Shown here: positions 10,627 to 19,483 of the stretch, piece by piece
How the letters are laid out: each line of letters opens with the position of its first letter
Numbering within the stretch: the first letter of the stretch is position 1
Assembly (NCBI GenBank): GCA_000526575.1
Contig: JAGI01000002.1
Location: 3,262,501 to 3,326,500 of the forward strand
DNA length: 64,000 bases
Source of the DNA: Clostridium sp. 12(A)
Lineage (GTDB): Bacteria; Bacillota; Clostridia; Lachnospirales; Lachnospiraceae
Reading direction: 5' to 3'
The notes under the pieces: model-generated
Told to the model about the DNA's origin: nothing
What the model saw: only the letters and a program-made list of their open reading frames with translations
The model's database searches: none
Translations under genes and position numbers: made by a program

Positions 10627-11556
10627 ATGTCACCGCAAGCAACTAAGAATCTGCCCGTACCCGGTGTCAGGAAATATCCGAAAAACTGGAAGTGGGGAAT
10701 TTTGTTTATTCTGCCCTGGCTGATTGGTTTTTGTATTCTTCAGGCATATCCGTTAATTATGTCCCTGTACTATTCATTTACGGACTTTTCGATTTTGTCT
10801 GAAGGTAAGTGGATTGGGTTAGACAACTATACAAGACTGTTTCAAAAAGATAAATACTTTATGAAATCGCTTGGTTTGACCTTTAAGTATGCACTTATGG
10901 CTGTTCCCATGAAGCTTATTATGGCTTTAATTGTGGCAATGATACTGAATATGAAGCTGAAGTGCATCAATCTATTTCGTACCGTTTACTATCTGCCTTC
11001 TATTATGGGTGGAAGCGTTGCAATCTCCATTTTGTGGCGTTTTATGTTTATGAAAGAAGGAATGATCAATAAGTTTATTGGAGTATTTGGTATTCCTTCT
11101 GTAAACTGGCTGGGAAATCCGGATATTGCACTGGTAACCATCAGTTTACTGGTGGTATGGCAGTTTGGTTCCTCCATGGTTTTATTCCTTGCAGGACTTA
11201 AAAATGTACCTACAGAACTTTATGAGGCTGCAGAGGTTGACGGAGCTAACAAATGGACAAAGTTCTGGAGTATTACTCTTCCCATGCTGACACCGATCGT
11301 TTTCTTTAACCTGATTATGCAGATTATCCATGCATTGCAGGAATTTACATCAGCATTCATCATTACAAACGGGGGTCCCAATCACGGAACTTATCTGATT
11401 GGAGTGAAGATTTATGAAGACGCCTTCAAAAATTTGAAGATGGGATATGCATCTGCGTCCTCCTGGGTGCTGTTTGTGGCGATTCTTCTAATTACACTTT
11501 TGGTATTCCGCTCGTCCAGTGCATGGGTATTTTATAATGATGGAGGAATGGACTAA
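10627..11556 (+). CDS. Sugar ABC transporter permease, CUT1 family (LplB/UgpA type)
   Basis: A 309-residue inner-membrane permease with six expected membrane segments. The EAA loop that docks the ATPase is visible as YEAAEVDGANKWTKFW followed by SITLPML at about residues 198-222. The family imports di- and oligosaccharides as a heterodimer with a second permease (next gene). TAGGAGGAG precedes the ATG. It is the first gene of the operon running to 17939 and is followed by the second permease with a TAATG overlap. No ATPase gene is present in the locus; CUT1 systems of this kind usually share an MsmX-type ATPase encoded elsewhere. Confidence 0.94.
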   Translation: MSPQATKNLPVPGVRKYPKNWKWGILFILPWLIGFCILQAYPLIMSLYYSFTDFSILSEGKWIGLDNYTRLFQKDKYFMKSLGLTFKYALMAVPMKLIMALIVAMILNMKLKCINLFRTVYYLPSIMGGSVAISILWRFMFMKEGMINKFIGVFGIPSVNWLGNPDIALVTISLLVVWQFGSSMVLFLAGLKNVPTELYEAAEVDGANKWTKFWSITLPMLTPIVFFNLIMQIIHALQEFTSAFIITNGGPNHGTYLIGVKIYEDAFKNLKMGYASASSWVLFVAILLITLLVFRSSSAWVFYNDGGMD

Positions 11557-12395
11557 TGAGAGTGAAGAAAAATGATATAATTGCATATGTAATCTTAATT
11601 GTTATGGGTGTTGCAATGATTTATCCTTTAATCTGGCTGTTTTTTGCCACCTTTAAGGATAATCAGGAGTTATTTGGAAAGATGAGTCTCTTGCCTGAAA
11701 CGTTTTCTTCCATTGCTTACAAAAATGGCTGGAAGGGAAGCGGTCAGTTTACCTATCTTACCTTTTACTTAAATACGTTCAAGCTGGTGGTGCCGACGGT
11801 TGTTTTTACCGCACTATCCACGGGAATTGTTGCTTATGGGTTTGGAAGATTTAAATTTCCTTTTAAAAAGACCTTATTTGCACTTATGATTTCTACACTG
11901 ATGCTGCCAGACGCAGTCATCATGATTCCCAGATATGTGGTATTTAATAAATTTGGCTGGGTGGATACCTATCTTCCCTTCTGGGCACCTGCAGTTTTGG
12001 CCTGCTACCCCTTCCTGATTTTTATGCAGATTCAGTTCCTGAGAGGAATTCCGAAAGAATTAGACGAATCCGCTTACATGGATGGGTGTAATCCATTTGT
12101 GGTATATGTAAAGATCTTGGCACCTCTTTTAAAGCCATCGGTATTTTCCGTAATCATTTTCCAGACCTTATGGAGATGGAATGATTACTTTAACAATCTT
12201 GTTTATATCAGTAGTGTAAAGAACTACACCTTGTCATTGGCCTTAAAAATGTCCATTGACAGCCAGGGGTCATCGACACCATGGAATCAGGTTTTGGCCA
12301 TGTCCTTTGTATCATTGATACCGCCGATTCTTTTATATTTCTTCGCCCAGAAGTATTTTGTTGAAGGTATTACAGCCGGAGGTATCAAAGGCTAA
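11556..12395 (+). CDS. Sugar ABC transporter permease, CUT1 family (UgpE/LplC type)
   Basis: A 279-residue inner-membrane permease, the partner of the preceding gene. Six membrane segments are expected, beginning with one at about residues 8-28. The EAA-type loop reads ELDESAYMDGCNPFVVYVK at about 168-186. The start codon overlaps the stop of the upstream permease (TAATG), which suggests coupled translation. A small hairpin (12415-12429) lies between this gene and the binding-protein gene. Confidence 0.94.
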   Translation: MRVKKNDIIAYVILIVMGVAMIYPLIWLFFATFKDNQELFGKMSLLPETFSSIAYKNGWKGSGQFTYLTFYLNTFKLVVPTVVFTALSTGIVAYGFGRFKFPFKKTLFALMISTLMLPDAVIMIPRYVVFNKFGWVDTYLPFWAPAVLACYPFLIFMQIQFLRGIPKELDESAYMDGCNPFVVYVKILAPLLKPSVFSVIIFQTLWRWNDYFNNLVYISSVKNYTLSLALKMSIDSQGSSTPWNQVLAMSFVSLIPPILLYFFAQKYFVEGITAGGIKG

Positions 12396-12414
12396 AAGTA
12401 ATATAATGACAGGT

Positions 12415-12429
12415 GGGGCTGTTTGCCCC
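12415..12429 (+). other. Short intercistronic hairpin
   Basis: GGGGC-TGTTT-GCCCC lies just before the ribosome binding site (AAGGAGG) of the binding-protein gene. It is not followed by a T run, so it is more likely an mRNA-processing or stability element than a terminator. Confidence 0.4.
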
Positions 12430-12452
12430 TAATTTAAGGAGGATGTATTTCT

Positions 12453-13811
12453 ATGAAAAAACAGTTTATGAAACATGCGGCTCTTTTTATGTCAGTATCA
12501 ATGGCAGCTATAACACTTATGGGGTGTGGGAGCGCAGGCAAGACAAGTGAAACTAAACAGACAACTCAGAGCGCAGCGGAAACGTCAGCAACCAGCGGAG
12601 ACGGAGCGCCTGTAACCTTACGTTTTTCCTGGTGGGGAAGCGACAGCCGTCATGGGGCATTATTAGATGTCATTGATGCTTATCAGGCAAAGAACTCCAA
12701 TGTAAAAATAGAAGCAGAATATCAAGGATACGACGGATACTATGAGAAAATCATGACCACCCTTTCCAGTAATACGGCACCGGACATCATTCAGCTTAAT
12801 AAAGAATGGCTGCCGGATATTCAGGGGGCAAAACATTACTTAGCGGACCTCTCTACGTTGCCTGTTGATTTAAGCACCTTAAAGGACCGTTTGCTCGAAA
12901 TCTCAGGAACCTATAATGGAGAAGCGAATCTTTTCCCATGTACAGTGGGTGGTTCCCCTGTTGTTTATGTAAATGCAGATTTTGCAAAGGAATTTGGTAT
13001 TGATCTTACAAAGAATTATACTTGGGCTGAAATTGCAGAATTAGGAAAAGCGGTTCATGAGAAAGACAGTGATGCTTATCTCATGACAGCTGATGCAGAT
13101 ATGCTGAATCGTCTGTTTATACAGCCTTATCTGGTTCAAAAGACTGGAAAGCCTATTATTGATGAAGAGACCTATACCCCTAATTTTACAGAGGCAGATG
13201 CTGCAGAAGCATTCCAGAATATTTTAAATCTTTATCAGTCAAATGCTCTGGAGCCATTTGGTGATGCAGCAACCTTTGCAGGCCAGATGGACCAAAATAC
13301 TAAGTGGATCAACAAAAAAATTGGAATGATCGTGGATTATACAGGATCAGCTCCTAAGTACCTAACTTCTGTAGACAGTCCTTTGGAAGTGATTTCAGCA
13401 CCAGTAATGGAAAATGCAAAGAGTACTGGTGTGGTATACGGCGGAGACCGTGGCTTTTCTATCAATGACAATTCTGCCAATAAAGAAGAAGCCGCTAAAT
13501 TCCTGGATTTCCTTATGAATGACCCGGAAGCAATTAAAATACAGAAAACAGCAGTGGGATATTGTCCGACCCAGAAGGCAGAAGATATTCTCATTGCAGA
13601 GGGTTCTGTTGACGAGCTTCAGAAAAAAGCCATTGATCTGGTTGCAAAAGATCCTTATATCAATAACATGATCAGCGGCAATACAGAGCTTGAGGTAGTC
13701 CGTAAGGATTTGATTCAGGAAGTTATTTACGGGGATATTACACCGGAAGATGCTGCGAAGGAATTATTAGAGCAGTATGAAGAGATATTAGGACAATTAA
13801 AGACGAAGTAA
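12453..13811 (+). CDS. Sugar-binding lipoprotein of the CUT1 ABC transporter
   Basis: A 452-residue extracellular solute-binding protein (family 1). A lipoprotein signal peptide ends at the lipobox TLMGC (Cys25), followed by a Ser/Thr-rich linker and then the mature fold starting at VTLRFSWWGSD near residue 52. The C-terminal half has the typical GGDRGFSINDNSANKEEAAKF segment in two parts. It would deliver oligosaccharide to the two upstream permeases. AAGGAGG precedes the ATG. Hairpins lie directly before (12415) and after (13835) the gene, as often seen where the binding protein must be made in excess. Confidence 0.93.
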   Translation: MKKQFMKHAALFMSVSMAAITLMGCGSAGKTSETKQTTQSAAETSATSGDGAPVTLRFSWWGSDSRHGALLDVIDAYQAKNSNVKIEAEYQGYDGYYEKIMTTLSSNTAPDIIQLNKEWLPDIQGAKHYLADLSTLPVDLSTLKDRLLEISGTYNGEANLFPCTVGGSPVVYVNADFAKEFGIDLTKNYTWAEIAELGKAVHEKDSDAYLMTADADMLNRLFIQPYLVQKTGKPIIDEETYTPNFTEADAAEAFQNILNLYQSNALEPFGDAATFAGQMDQNTKWINKKIGMIVDYTGSAPKYLTSVDSPLEVISAPVMENAKSTGVVYGGDRGFSINDNSANKEEAAKFLDFLMNDPEAIKIQKTAVGYCPTQKAEDILIAEGSVDELQKKAIDLVAKDPYINNMISGNTELEVVRKDLIQEVIYGDITPEDAAKELLEQYEEILGQLKTK

Positions 13812-13834
13812 TCCGTTTATAGGAAGAGGAGTGA

Positions 13835-13865
13835 GGGTGTTGCAAAATATATATTTTGTGACACC
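13835..13865 (+). other. Intercistronic inverted repeat
   Basis: GGTGTTGCAAAAT and ATTTTGTGACACC form an almost perfect stem (11 of 13 pairs) around a 5-nt AT core between the binding-protein and DUF2264 genes. No T run follows, so full termination is unlikely. It may protect the upstream mRNA or lower downstream expression. Confidence 0.5.
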
Positions 13866-13901
13866 TTCTATCCGTATATATAGTTCAAAGCAGGAGGAAG
13901 G

Positions 13902-15647
13902 ATGAAGAACAAAGAGTATTATGAAAATATGCTTATGAAACTGGTTGCTCCCCTGAAGCATCATTACAGTGCAGGCGGTGCAGGGCTGAAGCTTGGTGCT
14001 TTTGCAGCCGGCTACGGAAACAGGATTGGGGAGATGGAAGGCTTTTCTCGTGTATTGTGGGGAATGGCTTCTTATTGGGCAGGAGGCGGAACTGATAAGA
14101 GTCTGCTGGAGTTATACCAAAAGGGACTTGCAAACGGTACGGATCCTGAATCAGAGGAATACTGGGGAGATCTCCATGATAAGGATCAGAGAATGGTGGA
14201 AATGGCAGCCATTAGCTATGGGTTATTAATGATACCGAATCTGTTGTGGGCACCTCTTGATGATCGGTCCAAGGAGAATCTGGCAAACTGGCTGTACCAG
14301 ATCAACGAGTATACACAGGCTGAAAATAACTGGCAGTTTTTCAAGGTCATTGTAAACCTGGCATTAAAGAGCCTTGGAAAGAAGTGGAGCAAGGAACAGG
14401 TACAGATTGCCATGGACAAGTATGAGTCCTTTTACATTGGAAACGGTTGGTATTCTGATGGTAAACGTCCTCAAAAGGACTATTATACTTCTTTTGGAAT
14501 TCATTTCTACTGTCTGCTCTATTCAAAATTTATGGAAAAAGAAGATCCATACCATTCCAGTCTTTTTAAAGGCCGGGCAGCAGAATTTGCTAAGACATTT
14601 ATTTACTGGTTTGATGATGAGGGGAAGGCATTGCCCTTTGGCCGTTCTCTGACCTATCGTTTTGCAGAAGCGGCATTTTTTTCCGCCTGTACACTGGCCG
14701 GAGTGGAGTTTGGTTCCTGGGGAGTGATAAAGGGGATCATAGAACGACATTTGGAATACTGGATACGGCAGCCGATTTTTGATAATGGTGGAGTGCTGAC
14801 AGTGGGTTATACCTATCCCAATCTTTTGATGTCAGAAGCATATAATGCACCAGGTTCTGCTTATTGGGCTTTAAAAACATTTGTATTTTTGGCACTGGAA
14901 GAATCACACCCGTTTTGGAGTGCTGAGGCAGAGCCCCTGCCTAAGCTGAAGTCTTCTTTGGCGGTAAAGGAATGTGATATGCTAATCTGTCACAGAGACC
15001 ATGAGGTTGTGGCTCTCACAGCAGGGCAGTATCCCACCTTAGAGCATCCCTTTGCGGCTGAAAAATATGCAAAGTTCGCTTATTCGACCCAGTTTGGTTT
15101 TTGTGTATCCCGCTCCTATCATACCATTGAGCAATCAGGAACGGACAGCATGCTGGCTTTTTATGTTCATGGAATGCACTATATCAGAAGAACCTGTGAG
15201 GAGTATCGTGTTACAGAGCATGAGGTCTATTCGAAGTGGAGTCCTGTGGAAGGGATTATGGTGGAAACCTGGCTGATCCCAGAAGGAAGCGGACACAGAC
15301 GAAGACATGTGATTACCAGCAGTCTGCCTGAATATACTCCCTGCATTGCCTATGACTGTGGCTTCTCCTACCCAAATTGTATGGAAAAAACGAAACAAGT
15401 GACCAATGGAACGAAAGCTTTGGTATCTGATGAAAATGGATATAGCCGGGTGATATCAACGGTTGGAGAGGCAACAGTGATTGCTGCATTACCCAACATG
15501 AATCTCATATTTCCCAATGTATTTATTCCGGCAGTCCGTTTTCCGGTTTCTCACGGGGAGACAAAGGTGGAAACCCTTGTGGAAACAGAGTTTACAAAAA
15601 AAACGGTGGTAATTGGAGGAGGAAACTGTTATGCGATACAGGATTGA
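13902..15647 (+). CDS. DUF2264 family protein, probable uronate-oligosaccharide enzyme
   Basis: A 581-residue cytoplasmic protein without signal peptide. The N-terminal two-thirds is helical and Trp-rich (FSRVLWGMASYWAGGG near residue 48, YYTSFGIHFYC near 200) and fits DUF2264 (PF10022); the last third is strand-rich. DUF2264 proteins have an (alpha/alpha)-barrel-like helical domain and occur in glycan-use loci; I recall that related proteins were assigned to a glucuronidase family (GH154), but this is from memory. AGGAGGAAGG precedes the ATG. The next gene (GH88) starts inside its end, so the two are co-translated and probably act on the same imported oligosaccharide. The exact reaction is not known from sequence. 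Confidence 0.8.
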   Translation: MKNKEYYENMLMKLVAPLKHHYSAGGAGLKLGAFAAGYGNRIGEMEGFSRVLWGMASYWAGGGTDKSLLELYQKGLANGTDPESEEYWGDLHDKDQRMVEMAAISYGLLMIPNLLWAPLDDRSKENLANWLYQINEYTQAENNWQFFKVIVNLALKSLGKKWSKEQVQIAMDKYESFYIGNGWYSDGKRPQKDYYTSFGIHFYCLLYSKFMEKEDPYHSSLFKGRAAEFAKTFIYWFDDEGKALPFGRSLTYRFAEAAFFSACTLAGVEFGSWGVIKGIIERHLEYWIRQPIFDNGGVLTVGYTYPNLLMSEAYNAPGSAYWALKTFVFLALEESHPFWSAEAEPLPKLKSSLAVKECDMLICHRDHEVVALTAGQYPTLEHPFAAEKYAKFAYSTQFGFCVSRSYHTIEQSGTDSMLAFYVHGMHYIRRTCEEYRVTEHEVYSKWSPVEGIMVETWLIPEGSGHRRRHVITSSLPEYTPCIAYDCGFSYPNCMEKTKQVTNGTKALVSDENGYSRVISTVGEATVIAALPNMNLIFPNVFIPAVRFPVSHGETKVETLVETEFTKKTVVIGGGNCYAIQD

Positions 15648-16764
15648 TAAAGAAACGTTTCTTTGGGCAGAGGAGATTTGGAAGAAGATTGAAACAAAGC
15701 TGGAGGCAGAATGTAAGCGCCTGGGCCCAATCATGCCTTATGTTCCGGAAAACGGCAGATACTATGACATGGGAGAACGGGAGCTGACAGCCTGGACCAA
15801 TGGTTTTTACTCCGGAATTTTGTGGCAAATGTATCATGCAACAAAAAAGGATTTCTACCTGGAAAATGCAAGAGAAATCGAGAAACGGCTTGACGGTGCA
15901 TTTCAAAACTTTCCAAAGCTGGACCATGATGTAGGCTTTCTCTGGCTTCACACGGCCGTGGCGGATTACCGTCTGACCGGAGAAGAAGAGTCCAAAAACC
16001 GGGGACTTCACGCCGCAGGAATTCTTGCAGGCCGCTACAATCCTAATGGACGGTATATTAAAGCGTGGAATGGGGAACGTTCAGGTATCGCCATTGTGGA
16101 CTGTCTGATGAACCTGCCTCTTCTTTATTGGGCTTCAGAACAGTCAGGGGACAGTGCGTGGAGACAGATTGCCATTAATCACACGGACATGGCCCTTAAG
16201 TACATCATCCGTTCTGACGGATCCTGTAACCACCTGGTAGAATTTGATCCTGTCACAGGAGAGTATTTAAATAATCCGGGAGGCCAGGGCTTTGAGAGTG
16301 GCTCCTCTTGGAGCCGGGGGCAGTCATGGGGGATTTACGGAATGGCGTTGGCTTATAAATATACAAAGAATGAAGCCTATCTGGATGCAGCCAAACGGGT
16401 GGCCCATTATTTCTGTGCCAATCTGGCACTAAACGACTATGTTCCCATGCTGGATTTCCGAGCTCCAGAGGAACCGGTTTATTATGATACCACAGCTGGA
16501 GTCTGTGGGGCCTGCGGTCTTTTGGAGCTTTCAGAGCATGTAAATCCATTGGAGAAAGATCTGTATGTGAAATCAGCTGTCCGCTGTCTGAAATCGGTCA
16601 CAGAACGTCTCTGCCAGTGGGATCCGGAGAAGGATTCTATTTTAAATTACGGCTCCGCCAGATATGACAGAGAATCTGACCGCCATGTCCCTATTATCTA
16701 TGGAGACTATTTTCTGGTGGAAGGCATCTTAAGGCTGCTTAATAAGGATTTTTTGATCTGGTAG
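15631..16764 (+). CDS. Glycoside hydrolase family 88, unsaturated glucuronyl hydrolase
   Basis: A 377-residue cytoplasmic enzyme expected to remove the 4,5-unsaturated uronic acid that polysaccharide lyases leave at the non-reducing end of oligosaccharides. The (alpha/alpha)6 barrel carries the two family aspartates: one in LDHDVGFLWLHT near residue 100 and the other in IAIVDCLMNLPLLYWA near 150. GSSWSRGQSWGIYGMALAYK near 225 is another signature. The start at ATG 15631 is chosen because GGAGGAGG sits 8 nt before it; a TTG at 15613 extends the frame but would contain that ribosome binding site. It overlaps the DUF2264 gene by 17 nt. Confidence 0.92.
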   Translation: MRYRIDKETFLWAEEIWKKIETKLEAECKRLGPIMPYVPENGRYYDMGERELTAWTNGFYSGILWQMYHATKKDFYLENAREIEKRLDGAFQNFPKLDHDVGFLWLHTAVADYRLTGEEESKNRGLHAAGILAGRYNPNGRYIKAWNGERSGIAIVDCLMNLPLLYWASEQSGDSAWRQIAINHTDMALKYIIRSDGSCNHLVEFDPVTGEYLNNPGGQGFESGSSWSRGQSWGIYGMALAYKYTKNEAYLDAAKRVAHYFCANLALNDYVPMLDFRAPEEPVYYDTTAGVCGACGLLELSEHVNPLEKDLYVKSAVRCLKSVTERLCQWDPEKDSILNYGSARYDRESDRHVPIIYGDYFLVEGILRLLNKDFLIW

Positions 16765-16788
16765 GAATCATTACGTGACTGGATTCCT
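16763..16788 (+). other. Intercistronic hairpin between GH88 and GH105
   Basis: AGGAATC pairs with GATTCCT around an 11-nt loop in the 62-nt gap between the two hydrolase genes. No T run directly follows, so this is a weak or processing hairpin. Confidence 0.4.
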
Positions 16789-16826
16789 CGCGTTTTAGTA
16801 AAATTGAAAAATGGAGAAATAAAGAA

Positions 16827-17939
16827 ATGCAGAAAATAGATCAGAATGGAATCAGAGAAAAACTAAACCTTGTGGTCGACAAGCTTTTAAACCTAGATAA
16901 GACCAACGATGAATCGACCATTGAAGAACGAAGTGAGGCCGTTGGTTATTTTAAAAGAGATTTTGGAATAAAGGAATGGGACTGGCCTCAGGGCATAGGT
17001 CTTTATGGACTCATGAAGCTTCAGAAAATCCAGGGAAATGAAGATTATAAAGAATTCCTTGTTAACTGGTATAAAGACAACCTGGAACAAGGTCTTCCAT
17101 CACGAAACATCAACACTACAGCCCCTCTTTTAGCACTTGTGGATTTGAATGAATCAGTAAAAGACCGGGAATTTGAAGCTCTTTGTCTTGACTGGGCCAA
17201 TTGGCTCATGAAATGCCTGCCTAAAACCGAAGAGAGTGGTTTCCAGCATGTGACAAGCGCAAACGGAGACCGTCTCGGTGTTCGTCTCAATGAAAATGAG
17301 ATGTGGATCGATACCCTATTCATGACCGTTTTATTCTTAAACAAAATGGGGCTTAAATACAACCGGCAGGATTGGGTCGATGAGGCTTATCATCAGGTGC
17401 TGATGCATATCAAGTACTTATATGATAAGAAAACAGGCCTGTTTTACCATGGCTGGACTTTTAATGAAAGAAATAATTTCGGTGGTGTATTCTGGTGCAG
17501 AGGCAACAGCTGGTTTACGTTGGGAATACTGGAATATATGGAGATGTTTAAAGGTACCATGAATTCCGGTATCCGTCATTTTGTTACGGAAACCTATAAG
17601 GCTCAGGTACAGGCATTGTTAAAGCTGCAGAGCAAGAGTGGACTTTGGCATACAGTTCTAGATGAACCCGACAGCTATGAAGAGGTGTCAGGCTCTGCAG
17701 CCATAGCAGCAGGGATTTTAAAGGGCATTAAAATGGGAATCCTTGATGATACTTATCTTCAATGTGCATATGGCGCGGTAAAGGGCATTCTAAAGAACAT
17801 TGATGCTGATGGGACCGTGCTTCATGTTTCCGGCGGAACCGGCATGGGCTATGACAAAGAGCATTATAAGAACATTCTTATAGCACCCATGGCCTACGGT
17901 CAGTCACTGGCCATTCTGGCTCTTTGTGAGGCATTATAG
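16827..17939 (+). CDS. Glycoside hydrolase family 105, unsaturated rhamnogalacturonyl hydrolase (YteR/YesR-like)
   Basis: A 370-residue cytoplasmic (alpha/alpha)6-barrel enzyme related to YteR/YesR, which hydrolyse the unsaturated galacturonyl residue from rhamnogalacturonan fragments by vinyl-ether hydration. Family motifs are WDWPQGIGLYGLMKL near residue 51, EMWIDTLFMTVLFL with the catalytic Asp near 155, GLFYHGWTF near 205, FWCRGNSWFTLG near 222 and GTGMGYDKE near the end. GGAG lies before the ATG. It is the last gene of the ABC operon. Together with GH88 it points to lyase-generated pectic or glycosaminoglycan oligosaccharides as the imported substrate. Confidence 0.92.
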   Translation: MQKIDQNGIREKLNLVVDKLLNLDKTNDESTIEERSEAVGYFKRDFGIKEWDWPQGIGLYGLMKLQKIQGNEDYKEFLVNWYKDNLEQGLPSRNINTTAPLLALVDLNESVKDREFEALCLDWANWLMKCLPKTEESGFQHVTSANGDRLGVRLNENEMWIDTLFMTVLFLNKMGLKYNRQDWVDEAYHQVLMHIKYLYDKKTGLFYHGWTFNERNNFGGVFWCRGNSWFTLGILEYMEMFKGTMNSGIRHFVTETYKAQVQALLKLQSKSGLWHTVLDEPDSYEEVSGSAAIAAGILKGIKMGILDDTYLQCAYGAVKGILKNIDADGTVLHVSGGTGMGYDKEHYKNILIAPMAYGQSLAILALCEAL

Positions 17940-18442
17940 GAAAGGTGAAATTAAGGTATAAAAAGGGGGCTGTAAAAAAACTTCTCTAAAAAAATGTGGG
18001 ATTTCTCTTCCGGCTAGAAATGCAAGGTATATCATTTTAAAGGCTTACAAAAAATTCCTTCGCTATAATGATCTGTATGAGGTTTGTCGTCCCGATGATT
18101 GCAGGAAATAGATTGGATAACAATTAATAAAAGGGTCATTTAGGAAACATTGTCAGAAGTTCATCTGATCCTTAAAGCTTGTATATTTAATACAATGTAC
18201 ACAGAATTACTTTTTTATGGATTTATTACGCGATTTATGAGATAATATGGGTATAAATGGTAATTTGCCTCTCGTATCATGATTAATTCAGTATATAGAT
18301 AGTATTTAAAAACTACAGTGAATATACTTTCTTATATATAACATATAAGCCTTTGATGGTTAGCTATCAAACGACTATGGTAAATTATTATTTATGCTAT
18401 TTTCAAATAATCAAATCTTAAAATCAGCAAGGAGGAATTTTT
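17940..18442. other. Intergenic stretch
   Basis: About 500 nt without a gene. A G-run followed by A/T tracts near 17965-17990 could be a weak end of the GH105 transcript, but I see no clean stem. The downstream gene has AAGGAGG at 18430, and its promoter should lie in the AT-rich part, without a convincing consensus. Confidence 0.5.
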
Positions 18443-19177
18443 GTGAAGAAAAATCTTACTATATTGTTGTCCGTATTTCTTTTTGTAGCCTTTATATTAG
18501 TAGTATTCATATGGGGTGGTCCCATACTAATAAATGCTTATCTTTACAATAGCTACATTAGAAGCTGTACTTTAATATTAATTTTCGCTCTTACCATATA
18601 TTTTAAGAGAATTAAATGGGAAAATAATATGGTTATCTTAATAGCGGTATTTGCGGTGATCAGTATGCAGATTGATACTACTGGAAATCCCATTTTAAAT
18701 AAGCCTTTGGAGCTTATGGTTTCTCACTGGGGCCAGCTGGTAATTGGACGATCGGTAAATAACTATGCACCGGGAGAATTTGCTATTTCGGATTCTATTT
18801 CCATCTTGAAGCACTCTGGAGAAATGATAAAGCTCAGTGTAATATGGCTATATCTTTACCGGTTATTACAATACTTGGTTACTTACGTTGTTTTGGGGTC
18901 CTTCATTGGATTATTTATAAAGAAAGCGCCTGAAATTGATTTTATACATAGTCAGACTGGGAGTGAAGAGCTTACCGATGAGATGAAGAAGAAGATAGCG
19001 GATGAACTGAGACGCAGGCAGGAGATGTCTGACCATAAATCTGATCTTACCGAAGATCTGGTTGCGAAAGTGCGAGAACTAAAAGATAGAGGTAATGTAA
19101 TTGAGGCCATTAAACTTGTTCGTGACTATACTGGAATGCCTTTGGGGGAAGCTAAAAAGTTTGTAGATGATCTGTAA
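18443..19177 (+). CDS. Membrane protein with a ribosomal L7/L12-like C-terminal domain
   Basis: A 244-residue protein with GTG start behind AAGGAGGA. Membrane segments are expected at about residues 5-27, 35-53, 60-78 and 130-160. A charged, helical cytoplasmic region (about 175-200) leads to a final segment KVRELKDRGNVIEAIKLVRD followed by TGMPLGEAKKFVDDL. This closely matches the end of the L7/L12 C-terminal domain, which binds translation factors in ribosomes. Bacterial membrane proteins that borrow this domain are known, but their function is not. It is a single gene closed by the bidirectional terminator at 19373. Confidence 0.7.
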   Translation: MKKNLTILLSVFLFVAFILVVFIWGGPILINAYLYNSYIRSCTLILIFALTIYFKRIKWENNMVILIAVFAVISMQIDTTGNPILNKPLELMVSHWGQLVIGRSVNNYAPGEFAISDSISILKHSGEMIKLSVIWLYLYRLLQYLVTYVVLGSFIGLFIKKAPEIDFIHSQTGSEELTDEMKKKIADELRRRQEMSDHKSDLTEDLVAKVRELKDRGNVIEAIKLVRDYTGMPLGEAKKFVDDL

Positions 19178-19372
19178 AATTACATCTGGGATACTATATC
19201 ATATTTGCTCTGTCGTTAGCATGCTTATTGTTTCGTTAACATCTTTATTGTGTCATAAACATATTTATTTGAATGGGTGTATTTGCTACATTCAAACATA
19301 AGTATGAAATAAGTATGTTAAGTACTGCTGCACATGACACGGCTTGATTAACATATGAATTATTTGATATAT

Positions 19373-19412
19373 AAAAGATCTCCTTTGACTTGATTTCAAA
19401 GGAGATCTTTTT
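19373..19412 (+). terminator. Bidirectional terminator
   Basis: AAAAGATCTCCTTTGA pairs with TCAAAGGAGATCTTTT around a short loop, with T runs in both directions. It lies between two convergent genes and should serve both. Confidence 0.9.
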
Positions 19413-19483
19413 AACTTCATATATAATTACTTCATATATAAATATTTCTTATCTGGATATCTTATCTGAATTGTGTATCTGAT

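Noticed and set aside
15613..15630. TTG start extending the GH88 protein by six residues
   Set aside because: The extension consists of the Shine-Dalgarno sequence of the proper ATG start.
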